In this document: one piece after another, positions 29,497 to 41,113 of the stretch
How positions within the stretch are numbered: position 1 is the stretch's first letter
How the letters are laid out: each line of letters opens with the position of its first letter
Source: Bryobacterales bacterium
Lineage (GTDB): Bacteria; Acidobacteriota; Terriglobia; Bryobacterales; Bryobacteraceae
DNA length: 64,000 bases
Assembly: GCA_020847045.1 (NCBI GenBank)
Contig: JADLCT010000047.1
Span: 1-64,000, forward strand
Direction of reading: 5' to 3'
Notes under the pieces: generated by a model
What the model was told of the DNA's origin: nothing
The model's database searches: none
What the model saw: the letters and a program-made list of their open reading frames with translations, nothing else
Position numbers and translations under genes: made by a program

Positions 29497-30774
29497 ATGA
29501 AAGCCGCGCTTGCCCTGTCCGCTCTGATGTTATTCACCGCTCCTGCCTTCGCCGCGGCGCTGCGCGCCGGCGTGGCGCGAGTGGAGATCACACCCACCAC
29601 GTTGATGACCATGTACGGCTACGCGAACCGCCGCTGCGGGCCGGCCAATGGCGTGCATGATCCGCTGATGGCCAAGGCGCTCGTTCTCGACGTGGACGGC
29701 TCGCGCCTGGCGATCGTGACGCTGGACCTCGGCAGCATTGTTTCACCGGCGCTGAAGAAGCGCGTCGCCGATGAGCTGCGGATTCCGGTGCTGCTGCTTT
29801 CGGCTTCGCACACCCATTCCGCGCCCGCGTTTCTGCCCTACGGCAGTTCACCCGCCAGCGATGCGGCGGCCGAGGCATACCGCGCCGATATGGAGGGGAA
29901 AGTGTTCACGGCCATCGAGCAGGCGTCGAAATCCATGTTCGAGGCGAAGCTGGGCGTGGCGCGCGGTTCGCTGCAGCTTGGCTACAACCGGTTGCTGCTG
30001 CGCGACGATGGCCGCGCCCGCGCGCTGTTTGACAACCCCGAGCGCGTCCCCTACGGGCCCGTCGATCCCGAGTATGTCCTGCTGCGGATTGATGACGCGG
30101 CGGGCGGCGCCCGGGCGTTGCTGGTGCACTACGCCACGCACGCCGTCGTGTTGGGACCCAGCAGTTGCAAATACTCCGGCGACTACCCCGGCGTAATGCA
30201 GCGCGCGGCCGAGCAGGAGCTGCGCGGCGCGCAGGTGATGTTCGTCCAGGGTGGCGCCGGTGACATCAATCCCCTGTTCCTGGGCCGTTCGGGCAACGAG
30301 GAGGCCGACTTCGAAGTGTCGCGGAAGATGGGCGAACTGCTTGCCGCCGAAGTGCTGCGCGCCAATCGCCGCGTGGAGCCTGTCGCCGCCGAATCCATAC
30401 ACACCAAGCAGGAGGTGATCCCTCTGGCCGGCCGCTGGGACCCCGCCGCGACGGTCGGCGCCGGCATCACCACTGTCTATATCGCGCCGCACATCGCCTT
30501 GGCCGCCGTACCCGGCGAGGCCATGCACAAGCTGCAAACCCTGTGGAAGAGCCAGGCCGACGTGCCTCACGCGTTGTTCTATGGCTACACATACAGCAGC
30601 GGCGGTGTGTGGGCGGGCTACATTCCCGATCTTCGCACGGCGGCTTATGGTGGCTACGGCGCCGACACCTCCACGAACGTCGAAATCGGCGCGGGCGAAA
30701 AAATCATGTTGCGCCACCTGCGGAACCTCTACGAGTTGCGCGGCATGTGGCGCAGCACCCCGGGGCGCAATTAA
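29497..30774 (+). CDS. Neutral/alkaline ceramidase N-terminal domain protein, exported
   Basis: 425 residues with a Sec signal peptide (cut after PAFAA). The mature start LRAGVARVEITPTTLMTMYGY, SASHTHSAPAF with zinc-binding His, HYATHAVVLG and MFVQGGAGDINP match the catalytic domain of neutral ceramidases. It lacks the C-terminal immunoglobulin-like domain and so is shorter than true ceramidases (about 650-700 residues). Acidobacteria and Planctomycetes carry many such proteins of unknown substrate. Confidence 0.85.
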   Translation: MKAALALSALMLFTAPAFAAALRAGVARVEITPTTLMTMYGYANRRCGPANGVHDPLMAKALVLDVDGSRLAIVTLDLGSIVSPALKKRVADELRIPVLLLSASHTHSAPAFLPYGSSPASDAAAEAYRADMEGKVFTAIEQASKSMFEAKLGVARGSLQLGYNRLLLRDDGRARALFDNPERVPYGPVDPEYVLLRIDDAAGGARALLVHYATHAVVLGPSSCKYSGDYPGVMQRAAEQELRGAQVMFVQGGAGDINPLFLGRSGNEEADFEVSRKMGELLAAEVLRANRRVEPVAAESIHTKQEVIPLAGRWDPAATVGAGITTVYIAPHIALAAVPGEAMHKLQTLWKSQADVPHALFYGYTYSSGGVWAGYIPDLRTAAYGGYGADTSTNVEIGAGEKIMLRHLRNLYELRGMWRSTPGRN

Positions 30775-30782
30775 GACCGCGG

Positions 30783-31970
30783 CTACCCGATGCGGAGCCG
30801 GGTCACGGTCTCAATGTGGCTGGTGTGCGGGAACATGTCGACCAGGGTCATGTTCTCGATCTCATAGCCCACCGAGCGCAGCGTGGCCAGGTCGCGCGCC
30901 AGCGTTGATGGATCGCACGAAACAATGGTCAATTGTTTTGGCTTCAATCGGGCCAGGGCGCGTGCGCCATTCTTGCCCAGGCCCGCGCGGGGCGGATCGG
31001 CCAAAACAAAATCGGGCGCTTCTGTTTGTTCTTCCATCCACAGCTCGGCCGAGGCTTTGTAGACGGCGGCGTTCACGCCGGCGCGCTCCAGGTTATGGCC
31101 CAGGTCGGCGACCGCGCTCATGCTGGCCTCCACGGCCGTGACGTCGAAGCCGCGCCGCGCCAGGGCCAGTGAGAAGAGTCCCACGCCCGAATAGAGATCC
31201 CACGCCGTGGCTCCCTCGGCTCCACCGAGCGCGGCCTCCACCAGTTGGCCGGTGAGAAAACGGTTGGTTTGGAAAAAGCTGCGGTGGCTGACGCGAAACT
31301 CGCCGTAGGTAAGCGATGGCTCGGTGGCGCCGGGCAGGTCCAGCCCGATCCAATCGAAGAACGACCGGGCCAGGCGCTTGTCCCCGGCGTCGAGCACATT
31401 CACTTGCACCTGCTCCTCGTTGGTGAACAGTTCGAGCGTCTTCAGGAACCAGGGCCAGCGCCGCTCCTTCAAATGGCCACGCAAATGCTCCAGCGCCTCG
31501 TTGAGCTTGGGCGAGGAAATTGGGCAGCGCGCCACATCGACGATCGCATGCGAGTTCACCTCGTGAAATCCCATGCGGTCATCCTCGAAATGAACCTGGA
31601 TGCGGTTGCGATAGCCCCAGCCGGGTCCGGTGATGGCGGGAATCGCGGAGGGCGCTTCGAACTTGCCCACGCGCTCCATCACCTCGCGCAGCACCTCCAC
31701 CTTCTGCGACACCTCGAAGGCGTAGCTGGCGTGTTGGTAGCTGCATCCGCCGCAGTGCTGGAAGTAGGGGCAGTCCGGCGCGATGCGCTCCGGCGAAGGC
31801 TCCAGCACGTTGGTGATGCGTGCTCGCTTCACATGATGGCGTGCGTCCACCGGCTCAACCTGGACGAGTTCTCCCGGCAGCGCGAACGGCACCAGCACAA
31901 CGCCTTCGGGGCCCCGGGCCAGGCCATCTCCACCGAAAACCCATTTCTCAATGCGGAGTTCGTTTACGAT
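30783..31970 (-). CDS. 23S rRNA/tRNA m5U methyltransferase, RlmD/TrmA family, probable ATC start
   Basis: About 395 residues. N-terminal TRAM domain (IEKWVFGGDGLARGPEGVVLVPF), [4Fe-4S] cysteines in CPYFQHCGGCSYQH plus one in ARCPISS, SAM-binding WDLYSGVGLFSLAL and the catalytic Cys in VSCDPSTLARDL. It would make 5-methyluridine in RNA. The first ATG/GTG/TTG start (GTG 31898) would cut off half the TRAM domain, yet its codons continue upstream to a TGA at 31977. No ATG, GTG or TTG lies in between; ATC at 31968-31970 has AAAGGTGA six bases upstream and is the best start. Confidence 0.85.
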   Translation of the reverse strand: MVNELRIEKWVFGGDGLARGPEGVVLVPFALPGELVQVEPVDARHHVKRARITNVLEPSPERIAPDCPYFQHCGGCSYQHASYAFEVSQKVEVLREVMERVGKFEAPSAIPAITGPGWGYRNRIQVHFEDDRMGFHEVNSHAIVDVARCPISSPKLNEALEHLRGHLKERRWPWFLKTLELFTNEEQVQVNVLDAGDKRLARSFFDWIGLDLPGATEPSLTYGEFRVSHRSFFQTNRFLTGQLVEAALGGAEGATAWDLYSGVGLFSLALARRGFDVTAVEASMSAVADLGHNLERAGVNAAVYKASAELWMEEQTEAPDFVLADPPRAGLGKNGARALARLKPKQLTIVSCDPSTLARDLATLRSVGYEIENMTLVDMFPHTSHIETVTRLRIG

Positions 31971-31991
31971 AGGAGTTCACCTTTCTTCAGC

Positions 31992-33005
31992 ATGAAATCA
32001 CGACTCTTCTCCGGCGTACAACCAACCGGAAATCTGCACATCGGCAACTACCTGGGCGCCCTTAAGAACTTTGTTCGCCTGCAGAGCAGCTATGAAAGCA
32101 TCTTCTGCATCGTTGACCTACATGCCATAACAATCTATCAGGATCCGGCCCAGCTCAGCGCGAAGAACCGCGAGATCGCCGGACTGTTCCTGGCTGCCGG
32201 GATCGACCCGAAGCTCTCCTCTATCATCGTTCAATCGCAGGTGGCCGCGCACGCCGAACTGGCCTGGATGCTCACCTGCGTCACGCCGATCGGCTGGCTC
32301 TACCGGATGACGCAGTTCAAGGCCAAGAGCGAGGCCATCCGCGAGAACAGCGATTCGCAGGACAGCATTGGCGACGGCCTGTTGCAGTATCCGGTCCTGA
32401 TGGCGGCCGACATTCTGCTGTATCAGGCCAAGGTGGTGCCGGTGGGCGACGATCAGGCGCAGCATTTGGAGCTGACGCGCGATATCGCTCAGCGTTTCAA
32501 CGCACTGTACGGCGACACCTTCGTGATGCCGGAAACAAAGCTTCCCAGCGTGGGCGCGCGCATTATGGGGCTGGATGAGCCCGATAAGAAAATGTCCAAG
32601 TCGGCCAGTGGCGCGGGCCATGCCGTGGCGCTGCTGGACGAACCGGCGGTGATCCGGAAGAAGCTCATGCGCGCCACCACGGACTCCAACCCGGCCGTCG
32701 ATTTCGACACCATGGGTTCCGGCGTGGCCAACCTGCTGGCGATCTATCAGGCCTTTGACGAGTGTGATGACGCGGCCATGCGCGCCAAGTTCAGCGGCAT
32801 GCGCTACGGCGATTTGAAAAAAACAGTGGCCGAAAAAACCATCGAGCACATTGAACCTTTCCAGGCGCGCTACCGCGAGGTGATGGCCGACCCGGCCTAT
32901 CTCGACGGCATCCTGGCCGAAGGAGCCGCGCGCGTGGAACCCGCCGCCCGCGACACGGTGCGCCTGGTGAAGGAGCGCATGGGGCTGTACACGGAAGCGC
33001 GTTAG
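31992..33005 (+). CDS. trpS: Tryptophanyl-tRNA synthetase
   Basis: 337 residues, normal for bacterial TrpRS. Class I signatures: TGNLHIGNYLGAL (HIGH-like) and DKKMSKSAS (KMSKS). The adjoining SGVQPTG start and MAADILLYQAKVVPVGDDQAQHLELTRDIA are diagnostic. The ATG at 31992 gives the usual N-terminus; AGGAG at 31971-31975 is rather far away. Divergent from the methyltransferase with only 21 bases between starts, so the two leaders overlap. Confidence 0.97.
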   Translation: MKSRLFSGVQPTGNLHIGNYLGALKNFVRLQSSYESIFCIVDLHAITIYQDPAQLSAKNREIAGLFLAAGIDPKLSSIIVQSQVAAHAELAWMLTCVTPIGWLYRMTQFKAKSEAIRENSDSQDSIGDGLLQYPVLMAADILLYQAKVVPVGDDQAQHLELTRDIAQRFNALYGDTFVMPETKLPSVGARIMGLDEPDKKMSKSASGAGHAVALLDEPAVIRKKLMRATTDSNPAVDFDTMGSGVANLLAIYQAFDECDDAAMRAKFSGMRYGDLKKTVAEKTIEHIEPFQARYREVMADPAYLDGILAEGAARVEPAARDTVRLVKERMGLYTEAR

Positions 33006-33015
33006 GCCCCCGGTC

Positions 33016-34293
33016 ATGGGCGTGCGCGAAGGCTACTGGCAACTGATCCGCGGCAACCGGAATTTCCGGCTGCTGTGGATGGCCCAGATCGTCAGCGAGA
33101 TTGGCGACTGGCTCTACGCCGTCGTGCTCTACGACATGCTGTTGCAAAGCACGGGCAAGGCCAGCGCCGTGGCCACGGCCGTCGTGCTGCAGGTGCTGCC
33201 GCAGGTGCTGGTGTCGCCACTGGCCGGCGTGGTGAACGACCGTCTCAGCCGGCGCACGGTGATGATCCTGACCGACATCGTGCGATGCATCATCATCGCC
33301 GCGATGCTCTATGTCATCCGGAGCGGTGAGTTCTATCTTATTTATCCTCTGCTGCTGCTGGAAACGGTGATGTGGGCCTTCTTCGAGCCCGGCCGCAGCG
33401 CCATTCTTCCTTCGCTCGTGAATGGCGAGCAGGAGTTGAGCACGGCGAATACGCTGGCCTCGGCCACATGGTCGTTCAACCTGGCGGTGGGCTCGGCGCT
33501 GGGCGGCCTGCTTTCGGTTGTGCTGGGGCGCGACGCGGTGCTGGCGCTGAATTCGCTTTCCTTTCTTGTCTCGGCCTGGCTGCTGTGGAGCATCCGCTGC
33601 ACGGAATCGCACTTGGAAACGGCGCCTCCGCTGCGTGCGCGCGATCTGGTGGACTTCCATCCGGTGGTCGAAGGCTTTCAATACGTGCTGCGAGACGCCA
33701 AGCTGCTGGCGCTCATGTTCGCCAAGGCCGGCATGGGACTGCTGGGCGCGCACCACGTTCTGCTGCCTCTGTTCGGCGAGCGTGTCTTTCCCATCTCCGG
33801 TACGGCCGTGCTGTCCATGAGCCTTCTGATGGCGGCGCGAGGCGTGGGGGCGCTGGCCGGTCCGTTCGCCGTCATGAACTGGACATCCAAGGCGCCGGGC
33901 AGGCGGCGCATCGCCATACTGGGAGGCTTCCTGGCTTCCGCGCTCGGCTATGTGGCGCTAGCCGCCTCGCCCAATTTGTGGGCGGCGATGGCCAGCATCA
34001 TTCTGGCGCACGCCGGGCTGAGCGTCATCTGGGTGGTGCAGACCTTGTTGGTGCAGTTGCAGACCGAGGACCGTTTCCGTGGACGCGTCTTCTCCGCGGA
34101 CTTCGCCGCGCTGGTCATCATGCTTGCCCTCAGCACTCACGTCGGAGGACTGGCTTCGGACGCGGGCGCGGGGCCTCGCGCCATCGCTCTGGCCGTGGGC
34201 ATTCTGGGGCTGATTCCCGCCGCGATGTGGGCCTTCTTCGCCATGCCGTTATGGCGTAACGATGTGAATGGCGTCAAATCCCTCGGCGGTTGA
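33016..34293 (+). CDS. MFS transporter, drug-exporter-like
   Basis: 425 residues with about 12 hydrophobic segments. RNFRLLWMAQIVSEIGDWLYAV in helix 1 and the loop 2-3 signature GVVNDRLSRRTVMI mark the MFS_3 (enterobactin-exporter/macrolide-efflux-like) branch. Substrate unknown. It follows trpS by 10 bases and its last 45 bases overlap the convergent kinase gene. Confidence 0.88.
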   Translation: MGVREGYWQLIRGNRNFRLLWMAQIVSEIGDWLYAVVLYDMLLQSTGKASAVATAVVLQVLPQVLVSPLAGVVNDRLSRRTVMILTDIVRCIIIAAMLYVIRSGEFYLIYPLLLLETVMWAFFEPGRSAILPSLVNGEQELSTANTLASATWSFNLAVGSALGGLLSVVLGRDAVLALNSLSFLVSAWLLWSIRCTESHLETAPPLRARDLVDFHPVVEGFQYVLRDAKLLALMFAKAGMGLLGAHHVLLPLFGERVFPISGTAVLSMSLLMAARGVGALAGPFAVMNWTSKAPGRRRIAILGGFLASALGYVALAASPNLWAAMASIILAHAGLSVIWVVQTLLVQLQTEDRFRGRVFSADFAALVIMLALSTHVGGLASDAGAGPRAIALAVGILGLIPAAMWAFFAMPLWRNDVNGVKSLGG

Positions 34294-34719
34294 AGGCGGC
34301 GCCAGTTCCGACGCCATCTTCCGGATGGCGGCTTCGGGAACGCACCGTTCGCGCGATGTGTTCCGCCGCAAGCATTCATCCAGCGGAGTGTCGAAGTAGA
34401 CGGCCTCCACGCGGGCGCCGTGGGCGCGGGCGATGCGGATGTAGGCGGCGCGGCCTTGGATCGCGACGCTGGTGGCGTCAATCGCGGTTACCGGGCGCAG
34501 CAGCCGGAGACGCGTGCGCACCAGCGCCCGCACGTGCAGGAACACATGCCGGTTGATGGTCTGATCGGTGATGTCGTCGGCCAGCAGCGCGCGCAGTTGG
34601 TCCGAGCTGATGGCGGGAATGCCGTTCGTGTGCAGCCATGTGGACTTGCCCGAGGCGGGCAATCCGACCAGCACCAGTAGCACGGGCCCAACCGGGCTAG
34701 ACCACATACCGGTTGGCAT
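34249..34719 (-). CDS. Small P-loop kinase, polynucleotide-kinase-like (AAA_33)
   Basis: 156 residues. Walker A in LVLVGLPASGKSTWLH, then ISSDQLRALLADD, a second acidic motif in VTAIDATSVAIQGRAAYIRIA and an arginine-rich lid near ECLRRNTSRER. These features match the single-domain polynucleotide-kinase-like kinases that phosphorylate nucleic acid ends or small molecules. Its 5' end overlaps the acyl-CoA dehydrogenase by 23 bases and its 3' end the convergent MFS gene by 45. ATG 34707 is an equally possible start. Confidence 0.8.
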   Translation of the reverse strand: MPTGMWSSPVGPVLLVLVGLPASGKSTWLHTNGIPAISSDQLRALLADDITDQTINRHVFLHVRALVRTRLRLLRPVTAIDATSVAIQGRAAYIRIARAHGARVEAVYFDTPLDECLRRNTSRERCVPEAAIRKMASELAPPSTAEGFDAIHIVTP

Positions 34720-36463
34720 CCAGCAGGCGTCCGGCGATGGCGCGGCGCAGTTCGATCGCGTTCACGGGCTCGAACTTTGTAAAGCGGCGCAGTATGGCCA
34801 GGTTCGTGCGCAGAGCGTCGCCCGCGCTTGCCGCGGCCAGCACGGCGCGCGCGGCGGATTCGATGGTCTCCAGCGCCTCGCGGCAGAACACCGCCGTGTA
34901 CATCGCGGCCAGTTCGCTCTTCCCCGAGCCGCGCAGCTTCTCCGTGCGCAGCACGCATCCTTCCATGGCGAAGGCGTTCATCGCCATGTCCGTGATCGAA
35001 GCCAGCACCTCCTGCTGCTTGTCGAGTTGATTGCCGAAGCTCTGGTAGGCCACGCCCAGGCAGAACAGCGTAGCTTTCTTGGCAGACGCCACCAGTTCCG
35101 GCTCACTCAGGCCGCCGCCACCGGCGCCGCTCAGCAGTTCGGCTTGCAGCTTCTTCACGGCATCCACCAACCCCAAACGCCCCTTCTGCGCCCGCTTGAT
35201 CAACATGCCCGTGGCCAGCATGCGGTTAATTTCGTTGGTGCCTTCGAAGATGCGGTTTATGCGCGCATCGCGGTAGGCGCGTTCCACGAGATAGTCCTGA
35301 TGGTAGCCGTAGCCGCCGTGAATCTGCACGCCTTCGTCGGCCACATAGTCCAGTGCTTCGCTGGCGAACACCTTCACATAGCTGCATTCGGCGGCGAACT
35401 CCTCGGCGGCCTTCATGTGCAATTCGGCCGCGCCGGGCAGGTTCCAGTGAAATCCACTCAGCTTTGATTCGATCATGCCGGCCACGCGATAGGCCATCGT
35501 TTCCGCCGCGAAGGTGCGAATCGCCATCTCGGCCAGCTTATGGCGAATCATGCCAAACTCGCCGATGGGCTGGCCGAATGCCGTACGCTGCTGCGCGTAC
35601 TTCAGCGAAACCGAGAGTATGTTTTTGCAGCCGCCCACGTTACCGGGTCCCAGCTTCAAGCGGCCGAGGTTGAGAATGTTGAAGGCGATCAGATGTCCGC
35701 GCCCGGCCTCGCCCAGCACATTTTCCACCGGCACCCGCACATTTTCCAGATAGACCGGCGTGGTGGACGAGCCCTTGATGCCCATCTTTTTTTCTTCCGC
35801 ACCGGGCGTGACACCGGGCCAGGCGCGCTCTACAAGAAACGCAGTGAAGTGTTCGCCGCCCACCTTGGCGAACACGGTGTAGAGATCCGCTCCGCCTCCG
35901 TTGGTAATCCACATTTTCTGGCCGTTCAAGATGTAGTGACGGCCATCTTCGCTCAGGTCGGCGCGCGTCTTCAGGTTCATCGCGTCCGAGCCGGCGTGCG
36001 GTTCGCTCAGGCAGTAGGCGGCGATCATTTCCGCCGTGGCGAGCTTTGGCAGGTAGCGCCGCTTCTGCTCCTCGGTGCCGAACAACACGAGCGGCAGCGT
36101 GCCAATGCCTGTGTGCGCGCCATGCCAGCCGGCGTAAGAGGCGTCGCGGGCAAGCTGCTCGGTTACGATCAGCGCGCTGACGAGGTCCAGTTCCATGCCG
36201 CCATAGGCTTCGGGAATCATGACGGCCGTCAGTCCCAGTTCGGCCGACTTGCGCAAGATGGACTGCGCCAGGCCCGGTTCCTGATGCTGGATGGCCTCCA
36301 GGTGCGGCGCCACTTCCTTTGTAAAGAAAGCCTCGGTGGCGCGCGCTATCTCACGGTGCTCGCCGGTGAAGTCCTCGGGGGTGAAGACCGACGCGGCGTC
36401 CGTGGGCGCCAGCAGGAATCCGCCGCCCACCTGGGCGGGCGCGGAAGCGGGTGTTGTGGCCAT
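34697..36463 (-). CDS. Acyl-CoA dehydrogenase (FadE-type, 588 residues)
   Basis: Flavin enzyme for the first step of fatty acid beta-oxidation. Family blocks: LTAVMIPEAYGGMELDL, YCLSEPHAGSDAMNL, KMWITNGGGADLYTVFAKV, and the catalytic Glu in YRDARINRIFEGTNEINR. The C-terminal ~180 residues are an extra helical domain found in long-form enzymes like Bacillus FadE (about 594 residues). It is the third gene of a fadN-fadA-fadE-like operon, 21 bases after the thiolase. Confidence 0.93.
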   Translation of the reverse strand: MATTPASAPAQVGGGFLLAPTDAASVFTPEDFTGEHREIARATEAFFTKEVAPHLEAIQHQEPGLAQSILRKSAELGLTAVMIPEAYGGMELDLVSALIVTEQLARDASYAGWHGAHTGIGTLPLVLFGTEEQKRRYLPKLATAEMIAAYCLSEPHAGSDAMNLKTRADLSEDGRHYILNGQKMWITNGGGADLYTVFAKVGGEHFTAFLVERAWPGVTPGAEEKKMGIKGSSTTPVYLENVRVPVENVLGEAGRGHLIAFNILNLGRLKLGPGNVGGCKNILSVSLKYAQQRTAFGQPIGEFGMIRHKLAEMAIRTFAAETMAYRVAGMIESKLSGFHWNLPGAAELHMKAAEEFAAECSYVKVFASEALDYVADEGVQIHGGYGYHQDYLVERAYRDARINRIFEGTNEINRMLATGMLIKRAQKGRLGLVDAVKKLQAELLSGAGGGGLSEPELVASAKKATLFCLGVAYQSFGNQLDKQQEVLASITDMAMNAFAMEGCVLRTEKLRGSGKSELAAMYTAVFCREALETIESAARAVLAAASAGDALRTNLAILRRFTKFEPVNAIELRRAIAGRLLDANRYVV

Positions 36464-36484
36464 CAGTGAGATTGTGGCACAGCC

Positions 36485-37660
36485 TCACAACCGTTCGAAG
36501 ATGCCTGCCGCCCCCTGTCCACCGCCGATGCACATGGTCACCATTCCGAAGCGGTGCTGGTTGCGTTCCATCTCGCGCAAGATGCTTGCCGACAGCTTCG
36601 CGCCCGTGCAGCCCAGCGGATGGCCGAGCGCGATGGCGCCACCGTTTGGGTTCACCTTGCCGGGATCGAGCTTGGCGGTGCGGATCACGGCAAGGGCCTG
36701 CGCGGCGAAGGCCTCGTTCAACTCGATTGTGCCGATCTCGTCCAAGGTCAACCCGGCCAGCGCGAGCGCCTTCGGTATTGCCACCACGGGGCCGATGCCC
36801 ATGATCTCCGGCGGCACGCCACCCACGGCGAAGCTTACGAAACGCGCCCGCCCGGACAGGCCCAACTCGCGCGCCTTCGCATCGCTCATCACCAGCGCCA
36901 GCGCGGCGCCGTCGCTCATCTGCGAACTGTTACCGGCGGTCACCGCACCCTGCGCGTGAAACACGGGACGCAGCTTGGCCAGAGCCTCCGGCGTCGTGTC
37001 GGCGCGCGGGCCCTCGTCCCGTGTGAAGAGAGCGGTCTCCGCACGCGGCTTGCCGTTGATCACTGCCGTGGCGCTCACCTCGATGGGCACGATCTCCTCA
37101 TCGAAACGGCCTTCGGACTGCGCCCGCAGGGCGTTCTGATGGCTGCGGTATGAGAATGCGTCGGCATCCTCTCGCGTGACGCCGTACTTGCGCTGTACGT
37201 TCTCCGCCGTGAGTCCCATGTTGATGTAGATCTCGGGGCGGTGGTCCACCATCCAGGGATTGGGTGCAAGGTTGCGTCCGGTCATCGGCAGCAGACTCAT
37301 GGTTTCGGCGCCGCCGGCCAGGATGATCTGCGCCATGCCGGCGCGGATGCGTTCGGCGGCCATGGCGATGGCCTGCAGTCCGCTGGAACAGAAACGGTTG
37401 ATTGTGATTCCGGGGACCAGGTCGGGCAGACCGGCTCGCAGCGCCGCCACGCGCGCCATGTTCATGCCCTGCTCGCCCTCGGGCATGGCGCATCCGAGAA
37501 TGACGTCGTCGATTTCGCTGGCCGGCACGGCCGGGTATCGCGAGAGCAACGCGCCAATGACGGCCGCGGCCATGTCGTCCGGCCGCGTGTGGCGCAGCGT
37601 GCCGCGCGGGGCCTTGCCCACGGGCGTGCGGAGGCAGTCGATGATGAGTGCTTCTGGCAT
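36485..37660 (-). CDS. fadA: Acetyl-CoA C-acyltransferase (thiolase)
   Basis: 391 residues. Catalytic Cys in NRFCSSGLQAIA (about residue 90), GAVTAGNSSQMSDGAAL, NEAFAAQALA, GGAIALGHPLGCTGAK with the active-site His, and the C-terminal CIGGGQGAAGIFE with the second Cys. It cleaves 3-ketoacyl-CoA in beta-oxidation. It follows the hydratase/dehydrogenase gene by 12 bases. Confidence 0.95.
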   Translation of the reverse strand: MPEALIIDCLRTPVGKAPRGTLRHTRPDDMAAAVIGALLSRYPAVPASEIDDVILGCAMPEGEQGMNMARVAALRAGLPDLVPGITINRFCSSGLQAIAMAAERIRAGMAQIILAGGAETMSLLPMTGRNLAPNPWMVDHRPEIYINMGLTAENVQRKYGVTREDADAFSYRSHQNALRAQSEGRFDEEIVPIEVSATAVINGKPRAETALFTRDEGPRADTTPEALAKLRPVFHAQGAVTAGNSSQMSDGAALALVMSDAKARELGLSGRARFVSFAVGGVPPEIMGIGPVVAIPKALALAGLTLDEIGTIELNEAFAAQALAVIRTAKLDPGKVNPNGGAIALGHPLGCTGAKLSASILREMERNQHRFGMVTMCIGGGQGAAGIFERL

Positions 37661-37672
37661 GGAAGTGTCCTT

Positions 37673-40003
<2,331 letters not shown>

Positions 40004-40021
40004 GAGAGGTCTCAGACAGGC

Positions 40022-40055
40022 AGTGTAGCGCGGTCGCGCCGTTCCCCCAAAGAAC
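40022..40055 (-). promoter_or_regulatory. Weak promoter and inverted repeat upstream of the beta-oxidation operon
   Basis: On the minus strand a TACACT -10 (40022-40027) stands 17 bases from a poor -35 at 40045-40050. An inverted repeat GTTC-N7-GAAC (40041-40055) covers that -35, a possible site for a fatty-acid-responsive repressor. Speculative. Confidence 0.35.
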
Positions 40056-40088
40056 CGGACGCCGTGTTCCGCCGGATATGATGGTTAC

Positions 40089-41102
40089 TTGATCCCAAGC
40101 GACGCCCAGCCGGGGGAGCGCAGCAGACAGACTCCCACCTGGTTGATACCAGCCATCGGATACGCCGTTTCCATCGCCTGCCTGTACTGGGTGTACCGGG
40201 GCTTCGATTGGAAAGGCCAGTTGCACCGTGTGGCCGCGACGGACCTGCACTGGGTGGCGCTGGCCATGCTGAGTGACATCGCCGTGTACGTCTGCCAGGG
40301 TGTGCGCTGGCGCTACCTGTTGCGGCCGCTGGCCGCGGTCTCCACATGGAAGGCCACGCAGGCCGTTTACATCGGACTGTTCGCCAACGAGATTCTGCCG
40401 TTGCGCTCGGGCGAGGTGATCCGCGTATACCTGATGCGCAAGTGGAGCGGATTGCCGCTGCCCGTGGTCGCCTCCAGCGTGATCATCGAGCGGCTGATGG
40501 ACGGCATCTGGCTGGTGATCTGTTTCTACATCTCTTCTCTGATCGTCGAGTTGCCGGGATGGCTGGAGCGCGCCAGCCAGGTCCTGATGCTGGTGCTGGG
40601 CGGCGTGTCGGCGCTCGTGCTGTGGGCCGTGCTGCACAAATCGCGGGCGCAGGAAGCCGTGCGCAGCTCGCGCTGGGGCAGCATGCTGAGGCACGTCGTC
40701 GACGGGGTGCACGACATGGGGCGCTCGCGCTGGTTCGCCGCCTCGTTCCTGGCGAGCGGACTGCACCTGGCTCTGCAAGTCGTGCCGCTGTGGGCGTTCA
40801 TGAAGGGGTTCCATCTGGACCGCTCGCCGTGGGAGGCCGCCGCCGTGCTCGCCGTGCTGCGCATCGGCACCATACTGCCGCAGGCGCCAGGCAACGTTGG
40901 CTCCTTTCAAGCCCTGGTGCTGGTCGCCCTGGGCGCGCTGGGCATCGACCGCGACACCGCCACGGGCTTTGCCACGCTGCTCTTCTTTGTCATTACCGTG
41001 CCGCTCTGGATGGCCGGCTTTGTGGCGTTGATGCTGACCCGGATGCGCCTCACCGACCTGCACCGCGAGGCCCGCGATGAAGACGCCGGACAGGTGAGCT
41101 AA
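40089..41102 (+). CDS. Flippase-like integral membrane protein (LPG synthase TM region / UPF0104)
   Basis: 337 residues with about 8 hydrophobic segments. WRYLLRPLAAVSTWKATQAVYIGLFANEILPLRSGEVIRVYLM is the family's most conserved region, and GTILPQAPGNVGSFQALVL its second. Members are thought to move lipids or act with glycosyltransferases. TTG start assumed; no strong ribosome binding site is visible. Followed by the PIG-L gene after 11 bases. Confidence 0.82.
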   Translation: MIPSDAQPGERSRQTPTWLIPAIGYAVSIACLYWVYRGFDWKGQLHRVAATDLHWVALAMLSDIAVYVCQGVRWRYLLRPLAAVSTWKATQAVYIGLFANEILPLRSGEVIRVYLMRKWSGLPLPVVASSVIIERLMDGIWLVICFYISSLIVELPGWLERASQVLMLVLGGVSALVLWAVLHKSRAQEAVRSSRWGSMLRHVVDGVHDMGRSRWFAASFLASGLHLALQVVPLWAFMKGFHLDRSPWEAAAVLAVLRIGTILPQAPGNVGSFQALVLVALGALGIDRDTATGFATLLFFVITVPLWMAGFVALMLTRMRLTDLHREARDEDAGQVS

Positions 41103-41113
41103 ACTTTCCGGAT

